A stretch of DNA of 64,000 nucleotides, from NCBI GenBank assembly GCA_016716235.1, contig JADJWS010000001.1, positions 1,178,001 through 1,242,000 on the forward strand, given 5' to 3'. A model generated the notes under the pieces. It saw only the letters and a program-made list of their open reading frames with translations, was not told the DNA's origin and searched no databases. Positions 56,470-64,000 of this stretch are shown piece after piece. The DNA comes from Candidatus Defluviilinea gracilis. GTDB taxonomy: Bacteria > Chloroflexota > Anaerolineae > Anaerolineales > Villigracilaceae. Made by a program: the position numbers and the translations under genes. Numbering within the stretch: the first letter of the stretch is position 1; every line of letters begins with the position of its first letter.

Positions 56470-56575
56470 TTAACCACGAAGGACACAAAGTGTCACTAAG
56501 GAAAAGATTTAAAAACCTTTGTGTACCTTCGTGACATTTCGACAGGCTCAATGCAAGCCTTTGTGGTGAAAAGAG
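56470..56575. repeat. Dispersed 'acgaaggacacaaag' repeat, copy 3
   Basis: Starts 'aaccacgaaggacacaaagtg' and ends 'ctttgtggtg'; same family as 6099-6158 and 30754-30842. It sits inside the kdp operon between kdpA and kdpB and could form an mRNA hairpin. Confidence 0.75.
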
Positions 56576-56582
56576 AATTACT

Positions 56583-58643
56583 ATGACAACTCAAACAAAA
56601 AAACAAACTCAAATGAAACAGGAAATGTACCGCCGCGCGATTGTGGAATCGTTTATCAAACTCAACCCGCGTTGGATGGTCCGCAACCCCGTCATGTTCG
56701 TGGTGGAGGTGGGGAGCGCGCTGACGACCATCTTGTGGATTCAAGCCATCTTCGGTCAAGGCGAGGCGCCGACGAGTTTCATTGGCGCGATTGCCTTATG
56801 GCTGTGGTTCACTGTGTTATTTGCAAACTTCTCCGAAGCCGTCGCCGAGGGACGCGGCAAAGCGCAAGCCGAGTCGCTTCGCAAGGCGCGGCAGGATACG
56901 CCCGCGAAGAAAGTTGCGTCAAAGGCTGAAACATTTGACGCCAATGTAAAGCATGAAATTGTTTCCTCCACCGCGCTTCGCAAAGATGATTTATATCTGG
57001 TCGTTGTGGGAGATATTCTGCCAGCCGACGGCGAGATCGTCGCGGGAATCGCGTCGGTGGACGAGAGCGCCGTCACGGGCGAATCAGCTCCCGTCGTGAG
57101 AGAAGCGGGCGGCGACCGTTCCGCAGTCACGGGCGGCACGAGACTTTTGTCCGATTGGTTAATTGTCAAAGTCAGCGCCGACCCTGGGCATGGATTTTTA
57201 GATCGCATGATCAGCATGGTCGAGGGCGCGAAACGGCAAAAGACGCCGAATGAAATCGCGTTGAATATTTTGCTGGCGGGCTTCACCATCATCTTTTTGG
57301 TTGTGTGCGCCACGTTACTGCCGTTCTCAATGTTCAGCGGCGGCGCGATCACCATCACCGTGTTGGTTGCCTTGCTGGTGTGTTTGATCCCAACCACCAT
57401 CGGCGGGTTGCTTTCCGCCATTGGCATTGCAGGCATGGACAGGATGATCCAACGCAACGTCATCGCCATGTCGGGTCGCGCGGTGGAAGCGGCGGGCGAT
57501 GTGGATGTGTTACTGCTCGATAAAACGGGAACGATCACGTTGGGCAATCGTCAGGCGGTTGAGTTTATCCCCGTCAACAATCTTCCCGTTCAAGAACTTG
57601 CCGAAGCCGCGCAACTCGCGTCATTGGCAGATGAAACTCCTGAAGGTCGTTCCATCGTCGTGTTGGCAAAAGAAAAATTTGGCTTGCGCGGCAAAACCAT
57701 GGAGAAGATGCACTTCGTCCCATTTACCGCGCAAACGCGCATGAGCGGCGTTAATTTCAATGGAACTTCGATCCGAAAAGGCGCGCCCGACACGATGATC
57801 GAATTGATCCAGTCCAACGGAGGCGCCGTCGCTTCTGACCTCAAGCCGACAGTTGATTCAATCGCCCGAACTGGCGGCACGCCTCTGGTTGTGACGCGCG
57901 ACAACCAAGCCCTCGGCGTGATCCATTTGAAGGACATCGTCAAAGGCGGTATGAAGGAAAGCTTCGCGCACTTGCGAAAGATGGGAATCAAAACCGTGAT
58001 GATCACAGGCGACAACCCGCTCACCGCCGCCGCCATCGCCGCCGAAGCGGGCGTGGATGATTTTCTCGCGCAAGCCACGCCCGAAGCGAAGTTGAAATTG
58101 ATCCGCGAATATCAAACGGGCGGACGACTCGTTGCCATGACGGGCGACGGCACAAACGACGCGCCCGCGCTCGCCCAAGCCGACGTTGCCGTTGCGATGA
58201 ACACTGGCACGCAACCCGCGCGCGAAGCCGCCAACATGGTGGACCTCGATAGCAACCCAACCAAATTGATCGAGATCGTTGAAATCGGCAAACAACTCTT
58301 GATGACGCGCGGTTCGCTGACCACCTTCAGCCTTGCCAACGATGTGGCGAAATATTTTGCCATCATCCCCGCCGCGTTCGCCGCCACCTACCCGCAATTG
58401 CAAACATTGAACTTTATGGGGCTGGCAACGCCTGAAAGCGCCATCCTTTCGGCAGTGATTTTCAACGCGCTGATTATCGTCGCATTAATCCCATTGGCGT
58501 TGCGCGGCGTGCCGTATCGCGCGGTGGGCGCGGCGCAATTGCTGAGAGACAACCTTTTGATCTACGGTCTCGGCGGTTTGTTCGTGCCGTTCATCGGCAT
58601 CAAAGTGATTGACATGGCATTGGTAGCGTTTGGATTGGTCTAG
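56583..58643 (+). CDS. kdpB: K+-transporting ATPase subunit KdpB
   Basis: A 686-residue P1A-type ATPase. TGESAPV actuator loop, phosphorylation site D313-KTGT, GDNPLTAAAIAAEAGVDDF, TGDGTNDAPALAQADVAVAMNTGTQPAREAANMVDLDS hinge. All catalytic residues are intact. It powers K+ entry through KdpA. Confidence 0.97.
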   Translation: MTTQTKKQTQMKQEMYRRAIVESFIKLNPRWMVRNPVMFVVEVGSALTTILWIQAIFGQGEAPTSFIGAIALWLWFTVLFANFSEAVAEGRGKAQAESLRKARQDTPAKKVASKAETFDANVKHEIVSSTALRKDDLYLVVVGDILPADGEIVAGIASVDESAVTGESAPVVREAGGDRSAVTGGTRLLSDWLIVKVSADPGHGFLDRMISMVEGAKRQKTPNEIALNILLAGFTIIFLVVCATLLPFSMFSGGAITITVLVALLVCLIPTTIGGLLSAIGIAGMDRMIQRNVIAMSGRAVEAAGDVDVLLLDKTGTITLGNRQAVEFIPVNNLPVQELAEAAQLASLADETPEGRSIVVLAKEKFGLRGKTMEKMHFVPFTAQTRMSGVNFNGTSIRKGAPDTMIELIQSNGGAVASDLKPTVDSIARTGGTPLVVTRDNQALGVIHLKDIVKGGMKESFAHLRKMGIKTVMITGDNPLTAAAIAAEAGVDDFLAQATPEAKLKLIREYQTGGRLVAMTGDGTNDAPALAQADVAVAMNTGTQPAREAANMVDLDSNPTKLIEIVEIGKQLLMTRGSLTTFSLANDVAKYFAIIPAAFAATYPQLQTLNFMGLATPESAILSAVIFNALIIVALIPLALRGVPYRAVGAAQLLRDNLLIYGLGGLFVPFIGIKVIDMALVAFGLV

Positions 58644-58652
58644 GAGGCTGAG

Positions 58653-58916
58653 ATGACAGTTCACAATTTATCGTATCCATATCTGGAAAACATCAGGCAG
58701 AAACCTTTTGTTTCAACTCGGAAAGAAGTTTCGATGAAACCAAGCGAGTATTCAAAAATCATCAAGCCGTTTTTGCTGGCGGCTCTCACGGTTATATTCG
58801 CCGCTGGCGCAATTGCGCCCAACGTTTTGAACATACCGCTCGCATGGCAACCCTGGTTATTCATCACATCCATCTTCTGGTTTGTCGCTTACTTTACAGG
58901 AACCTTTAACTCATGA
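58653..58916 (+). CDS. Small membrane protein between kdpB and kdpC
   Basis: An 87-residue protein from ATG 58653, behind a good TAGGAGGC site; ATG 58734 would give a 60-residue core. The core KIIKPFLLAALTVIFAAGAIAPNVLNIPLAWQPWLFITSIFWFVAYFTG has two hydrophobic helices. Its stop overlaps the start of kdpC, so it is part of the operon. It is not a standard Kdp subunit. Confidence 0.75.
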   Translation: MTVHNLSYPYLENIRQKPFVSTRKEVSMKPSEYSKIIKPFLLAALTVIFAAGAIAPNVLNIPLAWQPWLFITSIFWFVAYFTGTFNS

Positions 58917-59476
58917 ACACACAACTTCGCCCCGCGCTTACTATTTTTATTTTGCTCACCGTCGTCACGGGCGTGATCTATCCGCTGGCGGTGACGGGCA
59001 TTGCCCAACTTGCGTTTCTGCATCAAGCCAACGGCAGTCTCATCGTCATTGACGGGAAAACCTACGGCTCCGAATTGATCGGTCAACAGTTCGACGATCC
59101 GAAATATTTTTGGGGACGTTTATCGGCGGTCAATTACGACTCTTCCACCTCGTCTGGCTCCAACTACGGACCGATGAATCCCGCTTTGATCGAAGCCGTG
59201 CAGGCGCGGATTGACGCCCTGAAAGCGGCTGACCCCAACAACGCGCTTCCGATTCCTGTGGACCTGGTCACTGCTTCGGGGAGCGGACTCGACCCTCACG
59301 TCAGCGTCGCCGCGGCGTTGTATCAGGTTTCCCGCGTGGCAACCAGCCGAGGCGTGAATGAAGCGGATGTCGTCGCGTTGGTGAATCAATACACCATAGG
59401 TCGTCAGTTTGGTTTTCTGGGCGAGCCGCGAGTCAATGTGTTGTTGTTGAATTTGGCTTTGGATGGAATTGAATAA
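58913..59476 (+). CDS. kdpC: K+-transporting ATPase subunit KdpC
   Basis: A 187-residue protein with one N-terminal helix (LTIFILLTVVTGVIYPLAVTGIAQ), then YFWGRLSAVNYDSSTSSGSNYGPMNPAL, PIPVDLVTASGSGLDPHVSVAAALYQVSRVA and FLGEPRVNVLLLNLALD. It assists ATP binding by KdpB. Confidence 0.96.
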   Translation: MNTQLRPALTIFILLTVVTGVIYPLAVTGIAQLAFLHQANGSLIVIDGKTYGSELIGQQFDDPKYFWGRLSAVNYDSSTSSGSNYGPMNPALIEAVQARIDALKAADPNNALPIPVDLVTASGSGLDPHVSVAAALYQVSRVATSRGVNEADVVALVNQYTIGRQFGFLGEPRVNVLLLNLALDGIE

Positions 59477-59477
59477 A

Positions 59478-59561
59478 TCCCCTCACCCTAGCCCTCTCCC
59501 GTTGGAGAGGGGACTCAGACACCCTTCTCCCAAAGGGAGAAGGGTTGGGGATGAGGGAGAA
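59478..59561. repeat. 'ccctcaccctagccctctccc' hairpin repeat
   Basis: 'cccctcaccctagccctctccc' paired with 'gggagaagggttggggatgaggg', with an inner 'ttggagaggg'. It sits between kdpC and kdpD and may reduce read-through. Confidence 0.75.
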
Positions 59562-59579
59562 TAGGAATACAATATCTTT

Positions 59580-62237
59580 ATGCAACGCCCAGACCCCGAT
59601 GAGTTATTGAAAAATATTCAAGCAGAAGAACATAGCCGAGGAAAGTTGAAAATCTTCCTCGGCTATGCGGCGGGCGTGGGGAAGACCTACGCCATGCTTC
59701 AAGCCGCGCATCAACGCAGGGAGCAGGGCATTGATATTGTTGTCGGCTATATTGAAACGCATAAACGCAAAGAAACCGAAGAGTTGGTTGAGGGGTTGGA
59801 AGTTCTGCCGCGCAAACAAGTGGATTATCGCGGCACGACCCTGCCTGAAATGGATGTGGACGCGGTTCTGGGGCGCAAGCCCGCCATCGTGCTGGTGGAT
59901 GAGTTCGCTCACACCAACGCTTCTGGTTCGCGCCACCCCAAGCGTTATCAAGACGTGCAGGAAATTTTAGACGCGGGGATTGACGTGTACACCACGTTGA
60001 ACATTCAACATCTTGAAAGTATGAACGATATTGTGGCGCAAGTGACGGGCGTGGTGGTGAAAGAGACCATTCCCGATTCTGTTATGGACGAAGCCTTTGA
60101 AATCGAATTGATTGATTTACCGCCCGATGAATTATTGGCGCGTTTGAATGAAGGTAAAGTCTACATCCCCGAACAAGCCAGCCGCGCCATTGATAAATTT
60201 TTCCGCAAAGGGAATCTCACCGCCCTGCGCGAGATGTCTTTGCGCCGCGCGGCGGAACGCGTGGATAACCAGATGCGGGCATACATGCAAACGCGGGCGA
60301 TTCCTGGTCCGTGGGCGGCGACGGAAAGACTGTTGGTTTGTATCAGCCCCAGTCCGTTGAGCGAGCGGCTGGTGCGCACAACCAGAAGATTATCTGAAGA
60401 ACTAAACGCGGAGTGGATCGCGTTATTTATTGAAACGCCGCAATCTATTGCCATGTCCGAGCCGAAACGCGAACGGGTTGCGAAAATTTTGCAACTCGCG
60501 GAGGATCTGGGCGCGCGGTCTTATACGGTGAGCGCGGGCGCCTCCATTGAATCCATTTCACAAACTGTCATTGAATTTGCGCGGAAAAATAATATTACAA
60601 AAATTGTGGCTGGCAAACCTCTGCGCCCGCGCTGGCAGGAAATGATTCGCGGCTCGCTGGTGGATAGCTTGATCCGCAAAAGCAGGGATGTGGATGTCTA
60701 TGTCGTCGCCAGCAACGACACGCCGTCTTTTCCAGCGGACGAGAACCCTTTCAAACTGCACAGCCCGCTTGCGCGTTATCTTTGGAGCGTTGTGCTGGTG
60801 GCGCTGGCTACCCTCCTGGGTGGTTTCATCGGTTGGCGGCTTGAGCCTACCAACCTTGTCATGGTCTATTTATTGGCGGTTGTGGTTTCCGCCGTCTATT
60901 TGGGGCGCGGGCCCGCCGTCCTGGCGTCCATACTGGGCATTCTGGCGTTTGATTTCCTTTTTATCGCGCCGCATTTTTCGTTCTCTGTTTCCGATACGCA
61001 GTACATTATTACGTTCATCGCTTTATTTTTGGTGGGCATGGTGATCAGCCAATTAACGGCTTGGGCGAGCGAACAAGCGCAGGCGGCGCGTCAGCGCGAG
61101 GCGGAAACAGCGGAGTTGTACGACCTGAGCCGCGACCTGGCGTCCTCCGCCGATCTCGAAACGATCTTGAGACAGTTGAAAAAACATTTCGAACAAACTT
61201 TTGAAAAAGCGGTTGCCGTATTGCTGGCAAAGGAAGACAAACTTGAAATACGGATCAGTAGCGACGATCTGAAATTGAGCGATGAAGAAATCGCGGTGGC
61301 AGATTGGGTCTATCGTCACGCGGAACCTGCGGGGCGTTATACAAATACCCTGCCAGCCGCGCAACTACGCTACCTGCCGTTGAAAACAGCGGGCGGCGTT
61401 GTGGGCGTGTTAGGGATCGGAAAATTGAACTCGTCTCAAATGGACCTTGCCCCCGCAAAAAGACGACTGGTGGAAGCCTTTGCCAATCAGGGCGCGCAAG
61501 CCATCGAACGCGCTTTACTGGAAGAACAAACGCAGAAAATCAGTTTGATGCAATCGGCTGAAAAACTGCAAAACGCCCTGCTCAATTCCGTTTCGCACGA
61601 TTTGCGCACGCCGCTGGTTTCGATCACTGGGGCGTTGACCGCGCTGGATGAAAATTATGATGGCATGGATGAAACAACGCGAGACACATTAATCGAAAAC
61701 GCGCGCGGCGAAGCCGACCGATTGAACCGCCTGGTTGGCAATTTATTGAACATGACGCGCATTGAAAGCGGCGTCATTAAATTAAACCTGGAGCCGCGAG
61801 ATATACAGGATTTGATCGGCACAGCCATCGAGCAACTTGGCTGGCGCGTCGGCAAGCATCAGATCCAAACAAATATCCCCGCCGATTTTCCGCTCGCGCA
61901 AATGGATTTTGCTTTGATGGTGCAAGTGGTCGTGAATTTATTGGAGAATGCGATAAAGTATTCTCCTGAAAATTCTTTGATCGAAATTTCCGCATCCGCG
62001 CTGGACTCAACCATGCGCCTCACAATCGCGGACCGTGGAGTTGGCATCCCAGCGGACGATCTGGTTCACATCTTTGAAAAGTTTTATCGCGCGCATCATC
62101 CGCAAAATGTTGGCGGAACTGGCTTGGGGCTTTCCATCAGCAAGAGCATCGTCGAGATTCACGGAGGGACGATCCGCGCCATGAATCGTGAAGGCAATGG
62201 CACGGTCGTTGAAATTGAATTACCATTGGGGGCATGA
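59580..62237 (+). CDS. kdpD: Sensor histidine kinase KdpD
   Basis: An 885-residue kinase. N-terminal KdpD domain with GYAAGVGKTYAML (Walker A); USP domain at about 250-370; four membrane segments at about 400-490; GAF domain; H673 in SVSHDLRTPLVS; ATP lid with NLLENAIKYS, DRGVGIP and GGTGLGL. The USP domain has S256-P-S258, 20 residues, then W279-I-A-L-F283, close to the SxS-x20-FTAxY motif reported for c-di-AMP-binding KdpD. It senses low K+ or c-di-AMP and controls kdpFABC through KdpE. Its stop overlaps the start of kdpE. Confidence 0.96.
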   Translation: MQRPDPDELLKNIQAEEHSRGKLKIFLGYAAGVGKTYAMLQAAHQRREQGIDIVVGYIETHKRKETEELVEGLEVLPRKQVDYRGTTLPEMDVDAVLGRKPAIVLVDEFAHTNASGSRHPKRYQDVQEILDAGIDVYTTLNIQHLESMNDIVAQVTGVVVKETIPDSVMDEAFEIELIDLPPDELLARLNEGKVYIPEQASRAIDKFFRKGNLTALREMSLRRAAERVDNQMRAYMQTRAIPGPWAATERLLVCISPSPLSERLVRTTRRLSEELNAEWIALFIETPQSIAMSEPKRERVAKILQLAEDLGARSYTVSAGASIESISQTVIEFARKNNITKIVAGKPLRPRWQEMIRGSLVDSLIRKSRDVDVYVVASNDTPSFPADENPFKLHSPLARYLWSVVLVALATLLGGFIGWRLEPTNLVMVYLLAVVVSAVYLGRGPAVLASILGILAFDFLFIAPHFSFSVSDTQYIITFIALFLVGMVISQLTAWASEQAQAARQREAETAELYDLSRDLASSADLETILRQLKKHFEQTFEKAVAVLLAKEDKLEIRISSDDLKLSDEEIAVADWVYRHAEPAGRYTNTLPAAQLRYLPLKTAGGVVGVLGIGKLNSSQMDLAPAKRRLVEAFANQGAQAIERALLEEQTQKISLMQSAEKLQNALLNSVSHDLRTPLVSITGALTALDENYDGMDETTRDTLIENARGEADRLNRLVGNLLNMTRIESGVIKLNLEPRDIQDLIGTAIEQLGWRVGKHQIQTNIPADFPLAQMDFALMVQVVVNLLENAIKYSPENSLIEISASALDSTMRLTIADRGVGIPADDLVHIFEKFYRAHHPQNVGGTGLGLSISKSIVEIHGGTIRAMNREGNGTVVEIELPLGA

Positions 62238-62923
62238 CGCAGACCAATCAACGAATTTTAGTTGTGGACGATGAAACTCCCATCCGCAGGTATTTACGCG
62301 CCGCGTTGACCGCGCAAGGTTTTACGGTCTATGAAGCCAGCGATGGGAATGAAGCGATTCAAGCCGTGTTGTCTCACCGCCCCGATATGATCATTTTAGA
62401 TTTGGGCTTGCCCGATATGGACGGCATTGAAGTGACTCGCCGCTTAAGAGAATGGTCGCAAACGCCGATCATCATTCTATCCGTCCGCGAGGCGGAGAAT
62501 GACAAAATCGCCGCGCTCGATGCGGGCGCGGACGATTACTTGACAAAACCCTTCGGCACGGGCGAATTAATGGCTCGCATGAGAGTTGCGCAAAGAAGAC
62601 AACTGACAAACGCGGACGAGCCTGTCTTTCAAATCGGCGCCTTGACAATGGATGTCTCCCGCCGTGTAGTGGCTCTGAACGAAAAGGAAATCGCGCTCAC
62701 GCCGACGGAGTATGACCTGCTCAAAGCGTTGATTACCCACGCGGGCAAGGTCATTACGCATCGTCAATTGTTGAAACTGGTTTGGGGCGAAGGCTACGAC
62801 GATATGCACATTCTGCGAGTCAACATCAGCAACCTGCGGCGCAAGATCGAACCCGACGCGGCGAGGCCGACGTATCTTGTCACCGAGGCGGGGGTGGGGT
62901 ATCGGTTGAGAGTTGACTCTTGA
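62234..62923 (+). CDS. kdpE: Response regulator KdpE
   Basis: A 229-residue OmpR-type regulator. Phosphoacceptor D56 in MIILDLGLPD, with D13/D14-type acidic pair VDDE and K in TKPF; the winged helix ends with LRRKIEPDAARPTYLVTEAGVGYRL. It would activate the kdp operon. Overlaps kdpD by four bases. Confidence 0.96.
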   Translation: MTQTNQRILVVDDETPIRRYLRAALTAQGFTVYEASDGNEAIQAVLSHRPDMIILDLGLPDMDGIEVTRRLREWSQTPIIILSVREAENDKIAALDAGADDYLTKPFGTGELMARMRVAQRRQLTNADEPVFQIGALTMDVSRRVVALNEKEIALTPTEYDLLKALITHAGKVITHRQLLKLVWGEGYDDMHILRVNISNLRRKIEPDAARPTYLVTEAGVGYRLRVDS

Positions 62924-62936
62924 TTTCTACGTCCGT

Positions 62937-63488
62937 TCAAACTGCATACGGATCGCTGGCTTGTAGATACGCCAGCAACATCCCCCGCTTCGGATGATCT
63001 TTCATCCACTCGCGGACTTTCTTGACATGCTCATAATCGTCCGCGCCGAATTTTTCAAGGTAAAGTTTGTCCATGTGATTTCGCGCCTCGCTCGAGCGGA
63101 TCTCGTCCTGCCATGGACGGGTGAAAAATTCGTTGACGTTGTCGTGCAAGCCCAGTTCGATCAGCGCGTCCCATTCGTGTTTGTCGAACCAGATGCCGTT
63201 GCAATGACCGCAACGATCAAGATGGAAATCTGAATCCGCTAGAATTTTATATCTGCCCATGATATGACCTGAATTGGGGCAGAGTTTCAATTCGTCCACA
63301 TCCCAGGCAGGGTCAATTTTTATTTCAGCAGATTTGCGAGACTCCGTTTCGCCTCTTCCCTTACGCCAGGCAAGATAGGCATTCGAGTCCACCCAAATCC
63401 CGCCGCAGTTCGAACATTGCATGGCGGGTAATCCTTCAATGAGCGCGATCTGGCTAAGGGTGTCGGTCTTGTCCACAGGGCATTTCAT
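62937..63488 (-). CDS. Double zinc-ribbon protein (TFIIB-type zinc finger)
   Basis: A 183-residue protein with two ribbons: MKCPVDKTDTLSQI...MQCSNCGGIWVDSNAYLAWRKG and LCPNSGHIMG...RCGHCNGIWFDKHEWDALIELG. Each pairs a CP-knuckle with CxxC, as in the zf-TFIIB family (first knuckle with one Cys). The C-terminal part is charged. Probably cytoplasmic; the role is unknown. Convergent with kdpE. Confidence 0.85.
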   Translation of the reverse strand: MKCPVDKTDTLSQIALIEGLPAMQCSNCGGIWVDSNAYLAWRKGRGETESRKSAEIKIDPAWDVDELKLCPNSGHIMGRYKILADSDFHLDRCGHCNGIWFDKHEWDALIELGLHDNVNEFFTRPWQDEIRSSEARNHMDKLYLEKFGADDYEHVKKVREWMKDHPKRGMLLAYLQASDPYAV

Positions 63489-63511
63489 TTTTCCTCCAAT
63501 TGTTATGTGTG

Positions 63512-63856
63512 CTATTTCTCATCGGCAAGATGGAAGTGATGCAGGAAGCGATGCAGGATCGGCGCGGCTAACACGCCGGCGGCGGTGAGCGGAATAATGC
63601 CTGAATATAACGCGTAGAAGGAGGCGAAGAGCTTTCCCGCATCCGTCTGCACGGGGTTGACGGGTCCCATTCCGCTGAGGATCATGGATGCGTTGAGCAG
63701 GGCGTCGATCCATGAAAGATGTTCGATGAAATGATAGCCGAGCGTCCCAATGATGAGCGAAAAAAGAATTAACGCCAACCCAATCAACCCGTTGCGGATA
63801 AGTCGGTTGGCGAACACTTTTGGGCTTGCGAGAGGTTGTCGATGACGTTCGTACAT
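63512..63856 (-). CDS. Small pore-like membrane protein
   Basis: A 114-residue protein with helix, pore-like loop, helix: LIGLALILFSLIIGTLGYHFIEH - WIDALLNASMILSGMGPVNPV - LFASFYALYSGIIPLTAAGVLAAPI. The layout is that of a two-helix ion channel, but the TVGYGD filter is replaced by SGMGPV, so K+ selectivity is doubtful. It resembles conserved small proteins next to other genes in bacteria. The location beside kdp is suggestive. Confidence 0.7.
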   Translation of the reverse strand: MYERHRQPLASPKVFANRLIRNGLIGLALILFSLIIGTLGYHFIEHLSWIDALLNASMILSGMGPVNPVQTDAGKLFASFYALYSGIIPLTAAGVLAAPILHRFLHHFHLADEK

Positions 63857-63917
63857 AATTCCTCGTTTGGTTTATATTGCTTCTCAAGTTTTTAGACAAG
63901 AATGGATTTGACTCACA

Positions 63918-64000
63918 TCACATCACTTCATTCCGCCAAAAGGAACGGATCAAGAAGAAGTTGAGGATCAGCGCGGTGAAGATCATGGCAGGGATGAGGA
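63918..64000 (-). CDS. C-terminal end of a membrane protein (partial)
   Basis: The frame open from the right edge ends LIPAMIFTALILNFFLIRSFWRNEVM: a hydrophobic helix followed by a basic end. Nothing more can be said of its family. Confidence 0.5.
   Translation of the reverse strand, partial: LIPAMIFTALILNFFLIRSFWRNEVM

Overview
The window looks like chromosomal DNA of an Anaerolineae-type member of the Chloroflexota. This is inferred from the gene content: many lipoproteins with Thr/Pro-rich linkers and a typical lipobox, small single-copy housekeeping genes in short operons, a GyrA with a diverged GyrA-box, tandem DUF970-type cyclic-di-AMP receptors and a full kdp operon. There is no sign of outer-membrane machinery. 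No rRNA gene is present, so the assignment rests on protein resemblance only.

Layout. 0-3.4 kb holds accessory genes: a HEPN/MNT pair cut by the left edge, a KAP-type P-loop NTPase fused to a formylglycine-enzyme/C-type-lectin fold domain, and a BrnT-like toxin with its antitoxin. 3.4-17.3 kb is mostly housekeeping (gyrA, ogt, gcdH-like, degV, plsY, ywbE, dinB-like, a class A penicillin-binding protein, a MaoC hydratase), with two lipoproteins and a GIY-YIG gene set between copies of a palindromic repeat. 17.6-20 kb is a large glycosidase-like gene with a promoter that abuts the start codon. 20-29 kb is a conflict-type and regulatory stretch. It has an AT-rich cassette of TcmP plus its three-Cys partner (DUF5131), orphan antitoxin-like genes, DUF2283, a Fic protein preceded by two matching 29-bp palindromes, two tandem c-di-AMP receptors, a sugar kinase and a second HEPN/MNT pair.

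29-31 kb returns to core functions (panC, ssb). 30.7-39.2 kb is accessory surface biology. A secreted RTX-like repeat protein lies between two near-identical 65-bp copies of the ssb 3' end plus its terminator. It is followed by a large Ig/coiled-coil/SH3/M23 protein, a propeller-like lipoprotein and a membrane protein. 39-49 kb is core again: pepF, ychF, tRNA-Leu, terC, a manganese (yybP-ykoY) riboswitch in front of a P2-type cation ATPase, then an rnhB-glycosyltransferase operon. Around 49.4-50 kb an intact tRNA-Pro is surrounded by truncated tRNA copies and a GIY-YIG gene. 50-54.5 kb has an esterase, galE, ndh, a CPBP protease and DUF6504. 54.6-63 kb is the kdp K+ system (F, A, B, C, D, E plus two extra small membrane ORFs), and the window ends in zinc-ribbon and pore-like membrane genes.

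Themes that join the genes. Potassium and c-di-AMP: two DUF970 receptors, plus a KdpD that carries the SxS-x20 motif known from c-di-AMP-binding KdpD. Manganese: TerC and a riboswitch-controlled P-type ATPase side by side. Small palindromic repeats of at least six families fill most gaps, and one of them is inserted in frame inside a coding gene.

The least described items are the TcmP/DUF5131 cassette, the KAP-lectin fusion with a DGR-like variable stretch, the paired operators of the Fic gene, and the tRNA-Pro/GIY-YIG structure.
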